Of a DNA stretch of 64,000 nucleotides, positions 25,450 to 32,841 are shown piece after piece. Source of the DNA: Halomonas sp. 'Soap Lake #6' (GTDB taxonomy: Bacteria > Pseudomonadota > Gammaproteobacteria > Pseudomonadales > Halomonadaceae); assembly GCF_003031405.1 (NCBI RefSeq), contig NZ_CP020469.1:248001-312000 (forward strand), written 5' to 3'. The notes below the pieces were generated by a model. That model made no database searches. It was not told the DNA's origin and worked only from the letters and a program-made list of their open reading frames with translations. The number at the start of each line of letters is the position of its first letter. Position 1 is the first letter of the stretch. The translations under genes and the position numbers were made by a program.

Positions 25450-26187
25450 ATGACTCAGACAAGCGCATTAATTGATACTTTAAAACGCCAGCTGCGTGCT
25501 CAGGGTAAAACCTATGCCGATGTCGCGATATGGCTTGAGCTAAGCGAGGCCTCGGTAAAGCGGTTGTTTGCTGAACAACACATTACCTTAGAGCGGCTAG
25601 AACGTATTTGCGACCAACTTAACCTGGAATTTTCCGAACTTGTGCAAGCGATGCAAGAGGAAGGGCATCGCTTACAGGAGCTAACCCAGGCACAAGAGCA
25701 AAGTATTGTTGATGATCGCGAACTATTTTTAGTCGCAGTGTGTGTCATCAACGGTTACAGCTTTGATGAAATGCATCATCAGTACCAGCTCAGCGAAGCA
25801 CAATGCATTCGGCAGTTATTAGCGCTGGAACGACTAAAGCTGATTGACCTATTGCCTGGCAATCGAATCCGGCGACGTGTGGCCGCGAATTTTCGCTGGC
25901 GGCCAGGCGGCCCTATCCAGCGTTTTTTCCAGCAATATATCGCCACGGAATTTTTCCACTCCCGTTTTGATAGTGAGAGTGAAAAGCTGGTGGTACTGAA
26001 CGGCTTGCTTTCTCATGGGGGTAATGCAGAGTGGCAGCAGACCATGCAGCGCCTGGCAAACGAGTTTCATGCGCTATGTGAACGAGAAAGCGGACTGCCC
26101 ATGCATCAGCGCTTCGGAACAACTGCGGTATTGGCGGTACGCCAGTGGCAATATGCGCTGTTTCAGGGGTATAAGCGAGAGAACTAG
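25450..26187 (+). CDS. XRE-family helix-turn-helix regulator
   Basis: 245 residues with an N-terminal Cro/CI-type HTH (residues about 8-62: KTYADVAIWLELSEASVKRL and the following helices). The alpha-helical remainder has no recognised ligand domain. The start at 25450 follows ATGGAGGCTCCGT; the longer frame from 25390 has no conserved sequence. It is divergent from the aas-like gene across 136 bases and may regulate it (inference). It is convergent with a LysR gene only 5 bases away. Confidence 0.85.
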   Translation: MTQTSALIDTLKRQLRAQGKTYADVAIWLELSEASVKRLFAEQHITLERLERICDQLNLEFSELVQAMQEEGHRLQELTQAQEQSIVDDRELFLVAVCVINGYSFDEMHHQYQLSEAQCIRQLLALERLKLIDLLPGNRIRRRVAANFRWRPGGPIQRFFQQYIATEFFHSRFDSESEKLVVLNGLLSHGGNAEWQQTMQRLANEFHALCERESGLPMHQRFGTTAVLAVRQWQYALFQGYKREN

Positions 26188-26192
26188 CCAAG

Positions 26193-27137
26193 CTAGAGGG
26201 ATGACCGCGCTGTACTACAAAAGAGCGCTGCTTCCTGTTCGAGCCACTCGATAAAACGAGAAACCGCCGGTGGTGGTTCTCCTTCAGTGGGCAAAATCAG
26301 ATCATAGGCGAACGGTGAGATGAGGGGATAGTGCTCTGCAAAAGGACGCACCAAAACACCACTCGCCAGTCGGTCTGCCACTAGAGGATAGCTGGCCAGC
26401 ACCACTCCTTGCCCGGCCATTGCTTGATCCAGAGCTAGGCTATACAGCGAATATTGGCGCTGGTTAGGCATTTTGTTTATCGCTATGCCGACGCTTTTGA
26501 ACCAATCATTCCAGCCTGGGATGTGGTGGTTGGTATGGGTGCACCAATCCACGGTGAGTAGTGTCTGTGCCAGTAAGTCACTAGGCGCTTTTATCTTTGC
26601 CTTTGCTAGTAACGTGGGCGAGCAAACGGGAAATAGTGTGTCTTCAAAAAGTCGCCGACTGGAGACATTTGGCCAAGGGCCTTGGCCGTAGCGTAGAGAG
26701 AGGCGTGCTCTGTTAGGTAGCCATAATGGCGGCGTTAAGCGTGCCTCGGCATCCAGCGATATTTCTATTTGCTGCTCATTGGCTTCAAAGCGAGGTAGGC
26801 GAGGTAGCAACCAAAGTTGGAGGAATGAAGGTGGTGCACTGATCAATAAGCGGAAGGCTTGTTCTGAGCGCTCGGTCACGTTCTGTACCCCACTGGCAAT
26901 GCGCAAAAGCCCAGCGTGCACGTCTTCCGCCAGTATCCGGCCCGCTTCGGTGACACATACCCCGTTGGCATGACGTTCAAATAGCACAACTCCCAAATGT
27001 GCTTCTAGCTGCTTAACCTGACGGCTAACTGCGCCTGGCGTAACTCCAAGACGATCAGCAGCGGCTTTGAAACTGTTCTCTCGAACAGCTTCGGCAAAGG
27101 CCCGTAGTGCATTCAGCGGTAACCTTTCAATTCTCAT
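26193..27137 (-). CDS. LysR-family regulator (GcvA-like)
   Basis: 314 residues: winged HTH at the N-terminus (PLNALRAFAEAVRENSFKAA and LGVTPGAVSRQVKQLE) and a LysR effector domain. The LPLNALRAF opening is typical of the GcvA subgroup. The start at 27137 removes a 45-residue non-conserved extension. It is divergent from the EamA transporter gene (110-base gap), the probable target. Confidence 0.9.
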   Translation of the reverse strand: MRIERLPLNALRAFAEAVRENSFKAAADRLGVTPGAVSRQVKQLEAHLGVVLFERHANGVCVTEAGRILAEDVHAGLLRIASGVQNVTERSEQAFRLLISAPPSFLQLWLLPRLPRFEANEQQIEISLDAEARLTPPLWLPNRARLSLRYGQGPWPNVSSRRLFEDTLFPVCSPTLLAKAKIKAPSDLLAQTLLTVDWCTHTNHHIPGWNDWFKSVGIAINKMPNQRQYSLYSLALDQAMAGQGVVLASYPLVADRLASGVLVRPFAEHYPLISPFAYDLILPTEGEPPPAVSRFIEWLEQEAALFCSTARSSL

Positions 27138-27247
27138 AGCATGATTTTTCCTAAGCCTAGGCCAGATAAGTAATCGTTTGTATGGGATTTCACTTCCTGA
27201 TGCAATAAGCGTCTTGTTGTCATCGGGATTCGTTATAGGGATTTGCA

Positions 27248-28177
27248 ATGAACGATCAAAGAGTAGCGTCAATTAACGCTAATCGCAGTTCTGTCAGTGT
27301 ATTACAGCGTAAATCAGTGGATACCTCTGCAGCATCACTGATGCTGCTGTTTTGTCTGATACTGGGTTTTCAGCAAGTAGCGATTAAAGGAGTGGCTGAG
27401 GATATTTCACCCATGGTGCAGATTGCCCTCCGTTCGACTATTGCAGGCACACTAGTCGGTTTGCTGGCCTATTGGAGAGGTATTCGTTGGGGGGATGTAC
27501 GCTATCATTGGGGGCCAGGTTTGTTGGTTGGCCTCGGCTTTGCTGCTGAGTTTGCTTTTGTCGCCTGGGGGTTAACCTACACCCTTGCATCGCATATGTC
27601 GGTCTTTCTCTATACGGCCCCTATCTTTGCAGCCCTAGGGTTGCATCTTTGGGTGCCAGGGGAGCAGCTCTCAGTTCGCCAGTGGTGGGGCGTTGGATTG
27701 GCATTTTTAGGCATGGTAATTGCCATGGCGCCGAGCGGTGCCTATAGCATTGATATTCTCATCGGTGATGGATTGGGCTTGCTGGCTGGGCTTTCCTGGG
27801 CGGCTACAACTGTCGTGATTCGTAAAACCTCGCTTTCCGAGGCGCCGGCAGAACTTACCTTGAGCTATCAGCTAAGTGTAACGGCACTGCTACTGTTACC
27901 GGTTACGATTATTTCTGGCCAGTTAATGAGTGCGCAATTTTCCACTATAGCGGTTGCCAGTCTTGGTTTTCAGGCGTTGATTATTTCATTTGGTGCGCTG
28001 CTGCTTTGGTTCACGTTGCTGCGCCGTTATCGTGCCTCTCAGCTAGGTGTGTTCTCTTTCTTAGCACCGCTTTTCGGTGTGCTTTTTGGTACCCTGCTGC
28101 TTAATGAGCCGCTGAGCATCAATTTTTTAATTGGAGGCAGCGTTATCTTAGTCGGTATCGTTCTCGTGACACGCTAA
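27248..28177 (+). CDS. EamA/DMT-family transporter
   Basis: 309 residues with about ten transmembrane helices in two repeated EamA halves (first from SLMLLFCLILGFQQVAIKG, second from DGLGLLAGLSWAATTVVIR). Drug/metabolite exporters of this type move amino acids, nucleotides or other small metabolites; the substrate is not predictable here. It is divergent from a GcvA-like LysR gene. Confidence 0.9.
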   Translation: MNDQRVASINANRSSVSVLQRKSVDTSAASLMLLFCLILGFQQVAIKGVAEDISPMVQIALRSTIAGTLVGLLAYWRGIRWGDVRYHWGPGLLVGLGFAAEFAFVAWGLTYTLASHMSVFLYTAPIFAALGLHLWVPGEQLSVRQWWGVGLAFLGMVIAMAPSGAYSIDILIGDGLGLLAGLSWAATTVVIRKTSLSEAPAELTLSYQLSVTALLLLPVTIISGQLMSAQFSTIAVASLGFQALIISFGALLLWFTLLRRYRASQLGVFSFLAPLFGVLFGTLLLNEPLSINFLIGGSVILVGIVLVTR

Positions 28178-28235
28178 TTATGAGGACGTTAATAGCGACT
28201 CCTACTGCCTTTTAATCGGTAAATAATTACATCTT

Positions 28236-29117
28236 ATGAGCATAACTCCTTTTCAAGCACTGGCCTGCCCGTTAGATGGCGAACCTCTTCACCTAGCAGG
28301 CAGTACTTGGCGCTGTGCTGCTGGGCATAGCTTTGATATTGCTAAGCAGGGCTACGTCAATCTGTTGCCCGTGCAGCAAAAGCGCTCCACTGATCCCGGC
28401 GATAGTAAAGCGATGGTCGCGGCACGCCAGCGCTTTCTGGGGGGCGGTCACTATCAGCCTATTGCGGAGGCGGTGAGTCGTACGCTTTTGGGCCATGCTG
28501 AGGTGCCGTCGCGAGACGCGGGGCTGTTTAGCTGCTTGGATGCAGGGTGCGGTGAGGGGTATTACCTACGCCAGCTAGTCAGTGCCGCGTCTAGTGGGCA
28601 AGAGCTGTCACTGGTGGGGTTGGATATTTCCAAGTGGGCAGTGTTGGCTGCCGCTAAGCAGGATAATAAACAGGCGCCGTTTTCCAGTTGGTTGGTGGGC
28701 AGTAATGCGCACTTGCCGGTGCAGATGGCAGCTTTGGACAGCGTACTGTGTATGTTTGGTTTTCCCGTTTATAGTGAGTTTGCTCGCGTATTAAAACCAA
28801 ATGGCGTATTGCTACAGGTTGAGGCGGGGCCAGACCATCTGCGTGAGCTACGGGAGATTATTTACCCTTCTCTAAAAGAAGAGCGAGCGAGTGAGCGTGC
28901 AGCGCCAGAGGGTTTTGCGCATCTGCGATCAGAATCGTTTAGTTACCAAATAACCTTGGAAGGCAAAGCGCCAATTGCTGATCTATTAGCGATGACACCG
29001 CATCTTTACCGGGCGAGTGTAGAAGGTCGCGCTCGCGCTGAGGCGCTTGAAGCGCTAACAGTGACGGTGGATGTTCGGATGGTGCAGTGGCAGCGTGTTA
29101 AGCAAGCTCGAGTATGA
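28236..29117 (+). CDS. rlmA: 23S rRNA (guanine-N1)-methyltransferase RlmA-like
   Basis: 293 residues. The N-terminal zinc-ribbon region and the KQGYVNLLPVQQKRSTDPGDS block match RlmA, which methylates G745 of 23S rRNA. SAM motif I is CLDAGCGEGYYLRQL (about residue 99). One oddity: the first zinc pair reads CPLDGEPL, with Asp where E. coli RlmA has a second Cys (CPLC). The second pair is C-AAGH. Zinc may be held by Asp or be weaker. It appears transcribed alone. Confidence 0.88.
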   Translation: MSITPFQALACPLDGEPLHLAGSTWRCAAGHSFDIAKQGYVNLLPVQQKRSTDPGDSKAMVAARQRFLGGGHYQPIAEAVSRTLLGHAEVPSRDAGLFSCLDAGCGEGYYLRQLVSAASSGQELSLVGLDISKWAVLAAAKQDNKQAPFSSWLVGSNAHLPVQMAALDSVLCMFGFPVYSEFARVLKPNGVLLQVEAGPDHLRELREIIYPSLKEERASERAAPEGFAHLRSESFSYQITLEGKAPIADLLAMTPHLYRASVEGRARAEALEALTVTVDVRMVQWQRVKQARV

Positions 29118-29231
29118 CTAAGCGTTATTTGAATATCTTTCAGACATAACCTCGGCCCGTATGAGTGGGTCGAGGTCAAGGTATCAATAAGAGCTAACAT
29201 CTTTAATAAAGTGCCTTGCATGCGATGAGAA

Positions 29232-29588
29232 TTACTCCTTGCGATATAGCACCATGCCAGCGTGATACAGCACGCCATCTATGAACTCACCATCTGCGGT
29301 AAATCCAGTGTCGTCCCAGTATTCGATATGGTTACCCGTCACCTGATAGCGCCCTTGGTAGGCGCTTTCACGCTCACCGCGGACCTCGTCGTAACGATTG
29401 TTGGTTAAAAGTTCATGACGAATTCGACCATCTTTAGTGACCCACATTCCAACATACGGGTGATCTGCCATGCTGCCGTTTCCTTCGTCGGGAGTGGTTT
29501 GCGCTGAAGTGGCCACTGGAAAAATAGTGATAATGCCAGCGACCACCAGTGCTCTTGTCCAGTAAATGGGAGGCTTGATTTCTTGCAT
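29232..29588 (-). CDS. Atu4866-domain secreted protein
   Basis: 118 residues with a signal peptide (about 1-26) and a compact beta-rich domain: HPYVGMWVTKDGRIRHELL, then ESAYQGRYQVTGNHIEYWDD and FIDGVLYHAGMVLY. These blocks match the Atu4866 family, which has a streptavidin-like barrel and an unknown ligand. The start at 29588 begins the signal peptide. It is the last gene of a minus-strand SDR/CMD/Atu4866 run, a recurring combination under AraC regulators. Confidence 0.83.
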   Translation of the reverse strand: MQEIKPPIYWTRALVVAGIITIFPVATSAQTTPDEGNGSMADHPYVGMWVTKDGRIRHELLTNNRYDEVRGERESAYQGRYQVTGNHIEYWDDTGFTADGEFIDGVLYHAGMVLYRKE

Positions 29589-29607
29589 CAGTATCGCTCG
29601 TTCTACA

Positions 29608-30066
29608 TTAATGACGTTCAGCCAGTAGCTCGGAGAGCACCTGGGAAGCGGCAATAGCCCGAGGGAAACCTGCAGGCACCGTGATCAGGTAAATCATCTC
29701 TTTAAGCTCTTCTTCGCTAACGCCAATGTTGAGTGCGTAGCCCGCATGAACACGCAACATGCCAACCTCGCCCAAGGCTGCCATCACCGCGACTGCTGCA
29801 AGTTGGCGTGTTCGGTTATCAAGGCCCGGCCTGCTCCAGACGTCCCCAAGCGCGTAGGCTTCAGTAGCCTCGGCAAGGAAGGGGAATTCCTCACGCATCG
29901 CTTCCAAATTTGACTGATTTTCACCCTGATTAAGGCCCCGAATCACTTCTGCTCCTCGCTCGCTGCGTGCTTCCGTAGTGGTCGCCTGGGCAGAAAGTGG
30001 CAACAGGGCTGCAGTGAGTAGCAGACTTGGGAGAGTGATCAGTTGACGTCGTAATAGCGCGTTCAT
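29608..30066 (-). CDS. Carboxymuconolactone decarboxylase family protein, exported
   Basis: 152 residues: an N-terminal signal-like stretch (about 10-28, ending AQA) and a CMD/AhpD-like helical domain (RQLAAVAVMAALGEVGMLRVH and GVSEEELKEMIYLITVPAGFP). The catalytic CxxC of AhpD is absent, as in many CMD-only proteins. The start at 30066 has GGAG eight bases upstream, better than the ATG at 30078. It lies between the SDR and Atu4866 genes on the same strand. Confidence 0.85.
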   Translation of the reverse strand: MNALLRRQLITLPSLLLTAALLPLSAQATTTEARSERGAEVIRGLNQGENQSNLEAMREEFPFLAEATEAYALGDVWSRPGLDNRTRQLAAVAVMAALGEVGMLRVHAGYALNIGVSEEELKEMIYLITVPAGFPRAIAASQVLSELLAERH

Positions 30067-30103
30067 TGTGGGCTCCATTGAGTCGTCACTAAGGGTGTGC
30101 GGG

Positions 30104-30844
30104 TTAGTGACTCGCTGTAGGCCGCACAACAATATCGCTGGTATCAACGTCATCGGGTTGATTGACGGCGTGTGCGATGGCTGCGGCGATGGCCTCGGGC
30201 TTGAGCGCAATCTGGCGGAAAAGATCGATCGCCTTTGCGGTTTCAGCGTCGGTGATGGTGTGGGCCAGTTCCGATTCCACCACACCTGGGTAGACACAGG
30301 TCACGCGAATATTGTCAGTTTCCTGGCGTAGTCCATCGGAAATAGCGCGTACCGCATATTTGGTGGCGCAATAAACAGCGGCGGTGGGCATAACAGCGAG
30401 GCCGCCGATAGAGGAGATGTTGATTACCTGACCGCTCTTCTGGGCCTGCATTGTCGGCAGTACAGCGGCAATACCATTTAGCACACCGCGAATATTGACG
30501 TCGATCATGCGGTTCCACTCATCTACCTTGAGTGCTGCCAAAGGTGAGAGTGGCATTACACCTGCGTTGTTAATGATGACATCAATACGGCCATGGGCAT
30601 TGATCGCAAAATCTGCGAAAGCCTGCATGGCCTTAAGGTCTGTGACATCCAGCGCCAGATAGTCCACATTGCCACCCTCGGTGCGAATGGCACGAGCCAG
30701 GGCTTCTAATCGCTCAGTACGACGTGCACCAATGATCAAACGGTGCCCTTGGCTGGCTAACCAGCGGGCAGTAGTCTCGCCGATACCACTACTGGCGCCA
30801 GTCAATAAAATCACTTTTGACGGATAGGTCGATGAATTGGTCAT
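30104..30844 (-). CDS. Short-chain dehydrogenase/reductase
   Basis: 246 residues, classical SDR: cofactor motif TGASSGIG (about residue 15), NNAGVM (about 90), catalytic Ser in INISSIGG, and YCATK (Tyr/Lys pair about 156-160). An Arg after the glycine motif region (GARRTERL) suggests NADP. The first gene of a three-gene minus-strand run, divergent from an AraC regulator across 312 bases rich in tandem repeats. Confidence 0.92.
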   Translation of the reverse strand: MTNSSTYPSKVILLTGASSGIGETTARWLASQGHRLIIGARRTERLEALARAIRTEGGNVDYLALDVTDLKAMQAFADFAINAHGRIDVIINNAGVMPLSPLAALKVDEWNRMIDVNIRGVLNGIAAVLPTMQAQKSGQVINISSIGGLAVMPTAAVYCATKYAVRAISDGLRQETDNIRVTCVYPGVVESELAHTITDAETAKAIDLFRQIALKPEAIAAAIAHAVNQPDDVDTSDIVVRPTASH

Positions 30845-30867
30845 ATGCTAATCCCCTTGCTGGTGAA

Positions 30868-30927
30868 GTACCTGAGTCAGTACCTGAGTCAGTACCTGAG
30901 TTAGTAACTGAGTCAGTACCTGAATCA
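30868..30927. repeat. Five tandem copies of a 12-bp unit
   Basis: Unit GTACCTGAGTCA: copies 1 and 2 are exact, copies 3-5 differ by one base each (GAGTTA, GTAACTG, GAATCA). It lies 24 bases upstream of the SDR start and could be iterated operator sites or a slippage-generated array. The unit length equals four codons or slightly more than one helical turn. Confidence 0.85.
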
Positions 30928-31070
30928 GTCCTTGAAGAAGAGTAGCCAATGGCAACCAGTGGCAATAGAGACGTTTCTATTGCATGTTTGCCTAATCCTA
31001 TTATTTACGCAGCAAGGAGTAGGTAACTGAGTTGTAGAGTATGTATATTAATCTCATGGTAATGACGACC

Positions 31071-31123
31071 CCGTTGTGTGGCTAAGTTGTGTGGTCAAGT
31101 TGTGTGATGCAAGTCGTGTGACC
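31071..31123. repeat. Four degenerate copies of a 13-14-bp unit
   Basis: Unit AAGTTGTGTGGTC: CCGTTGTGTGGCT, AAGTTGTGTGGTC, AAGTTGTGTGATGC and AAGTCGTGTGACC, with a weaker fifth (AGGTTGCGGG). It lies 33-86 bases upstream of the AraC-family start. It could be a regulator-binding array or a slippage product. Confidence 0.75.
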
Positions 31124-31156
31124 AGGTTGCGGGTAACTGTTGGGGAGGTAATTTAT

Positions 31157-32116
31157 ATGTCATCAAAGAGTGATTCTGCGGTACACAGTAGAATCGTCAA
31201 GCGGTTATACCAACTTGCTCCATACGAAGGATATACACAGTCGCTGCTGGATAGTGTGAGGTTTATGCGCTCAAACCGCCCACTGAAAAGCACTCCGGTT
31301 CTCTACGAGCCAAGTATCGTTATCATCTGCCAAGGCCGTAAGCGTGGCTATTTAGGTGACGAGGTCTATCTTTATGATGCTCAGCATTATCTTGTTCTCT
31401 CTGTGCCATTGCCGTTTACCTCGGAAACAGAGGCCAGTGAAGAAGAGCCTATGCTGGGCATTGCTATTAGTCTTGATGCGGTGGTTATTGCCGAATTGGC
31501 AACGATGCTGGAAGCGTCAGGTGGTCATACGTTAGAGGCACCGCGCGGCATGCTTTCTACCCCGCTGGGAGAAACCCTGGCGGGTGCAACACTGCGTTTG
31601 CTGGATGCCCTGGCCACCGCTAGGGATGCACAAATACTCGCGCCTTCCATTGTCAGAGAGATCTATTATCGGGTACTGATTGGAGAGCAGGGCGGGAGTG
31701 TTCGGTCAGCGCTTGCCCATTATGGTCAGTTTGGAAAAGTCGCAAAGGCGTTACGACGTATTCATCTGAATTACGCTGATGCGCTGGAGGTGGGGGACTT
31801 AGCTAGCGAAGCAGGAATGAGTGTGCCTGCCTTTCATGTGCACTTTAAAGCGGTTACCAAAACCTCGCCTATCCAGTACATTAAATCGACACGCCTGCAC
31901 CATGCTCGTTTGTTGATGATACGTGATGGTTTAACAGCGGCAGCAGCGGCAAGCCGGGTTGGGTATGAGAGCCCCTCCCAATTTAGCCGTGAGTTTAAGC
32001 GCTTCTTCGGCCGCTCCCCATCGGTGGAGGCGCGCACCATGAAGGCAAGCCTTGATATATTGCCACCTACTCACTTGGCGCCTACTCACCTAGTAGATAT
32101 CGCTGTGGCACACTAA
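31157..32116 (+). CDS. AraC-family transcriptional regulator
   Basis: 319 residues: an N-terminal AraC_N cupin-like domain (PSIVIICQGRKRGYLGDEVY, about 50-190) and a C-terminal double HTH (EVGDLASEAGMSVPAFHVHFK; RVGYESPSQFSREFKRFFG). The start at 31157 follows GGGGAGG; an earlier in-frame start at 31076 falls in the tandem repeats. It is divergent from the SDR/CMD/Atu4866 genes, which it probably activates, the usual arrangement for this regulator group. Confidence 0.9.
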   Translation: MSSKSDSAVHSRIVKRLYQLAPYEGYTQSLLDSVRFMRSNRPLKSTPVLYEPSIVIICQGRKRGYLGDEVYLYDAQHYLVLSVPLPFTSETEASEEEPMLGIAISLDAVVIAELATMLEASGGHTLEAPRGMLSTPLGETLAGATLRLLDALATARDAQILAPSIVREIYYRVLIGEQGGSVRSALAHYGQFGKVAKALRRIHLNYADALEVGDLASEAGMSVPAFHVHFKAVTKTSPIQYIKSTRLHHARLLMIRDGLTAAAAASRVGYESPSQFSREFKRFFGRSPSVEARTMKASLDILPPTHLAPTHLVDIAVAH

Positions 32117-32158
32117 GTGCAGAAAGCCGATGATGGCCAGATAAAAGACGACAAACGC

Positions 32159-32186
32159 AACAAGGCCCGCATAAGCGGGCCTTGTT
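32159..32186. terminator. Hairpin between convergent araC-type and cold-shock genes
   Basis: A perfect 12-bp stem AACAAGGCCCGC / GCGGGCCTTGTT with loop ATAA, 42 bases after the AraC-family stop and 58 bases beyond the cold-shock stop. There is no long T-run, but stem and position support a bidirectional terminator. Confidence 0.7.
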
Positions 32187-32244
32187 AACCGAACCTCAGG
32201 AGGTTCGAACAAACTCTAAAGCGTTATGTCTTAAAGACTTAGGC

Positions 32245-32451
32245 TTAGGAGATTTGCTTGATGTTAGAAGCCTGAAGGCCTTTCTTACCCTGGGTAACGT
32301 CAAAAGAAACGTTAGCACCTTCTTGAAGGGTTTTGAAACCGTCAGACTGAATTTCAGAGAAATGTGCAAACAGGTCGTCGCCACCGTCAGAAGGAGCGAT
32401 GAAACCGAAGCCTTTAGTGTCGTTAAACCATTTAACTGTGCCAGTTGCCAT
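32245..32451 (-). CDS. Cold-shock protein (CspA family)
   Basis: A 68-residue single cold-shock domain. RNP1 is KGFGFI (about residues 13-18), RNP2 is DLFAHF (about 26-31). It binds single-stranded nucleic acid and acts as an RNA chaperone. AAAGGATC precedes the ATG. The long upstream gap (about 390 bases) leaves room for the long 5' UTR typical of cold-regulated csp genes, but cold control is not demonstrated. Confidence 0.95.
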   Translation of the reverse strand: MATGTVKWFNDTKGFGFIAPSDGGDDLFAHFSEIQSDGFKTLQEGANVSFDVTQGKKGLQASNIKQIS

Positions 32452-32841
32452 TGTGAAGATCCTTTCGCGCTAATGCGCCGTAATAAAGTTCCTGGTATTA
32501 CCCAGATGAAGTAGCGGGCGAAACAAGGAATACAATATCAGGCTTACGAAAAGAATCGTACACTTCTGAAACCATGCCGCTTGCTAACCAACTGACGCTA
32601 CAGTGACATGTTTTTAGCCTCAGGTCAAAGCCTTTTATGATTATTTTTATAAAGCAGGTGGTGATGCTAGGCGGTACGGGTACCCAAAGGTGTTTGCAAT
32701 TTAGCGTTAAAAGGCGAGTGCTTTAATTTGACGTAAAAGGCGTGGATTTTCCTCGTAAAACTAAGCTAGCTGATATGAGTATGGCATCATATCGCGTGGC
32801 ATCGTGTGCCAAGTTAAAAACTCACCAGCGAGAGGAATGTC
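32452..32841. other. csp / TonB-receptor divergent intergenic region
   Basis: 390 bases with no gene. It should hold the cold-shock 5' UTR and promoter (minus strand) and the receptor promoter (plus strand). The plus-strand ribosome site GAGAGGAATGTC precedes 32842. No convincing Fur or other operator was recognised. Confidence 0.5.

Larger units (their letters stand above)
30845..31156. other. SDR/AraC divergent control region
   Basis: 312 bases without a gene between divergent transcription units. It holds two separate short tandem-repeat arrays (own entries) and must contain both promoters. The ribosome site GGGGAGG lies before the AraC ATG. No other element is recognised. Confidence 0.6.

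Noticed and set aside
30868..31123. CRISPR array
   Set aside because: Units are 12-14 bp, directly abutting with no spacers, and no cas genes are present.
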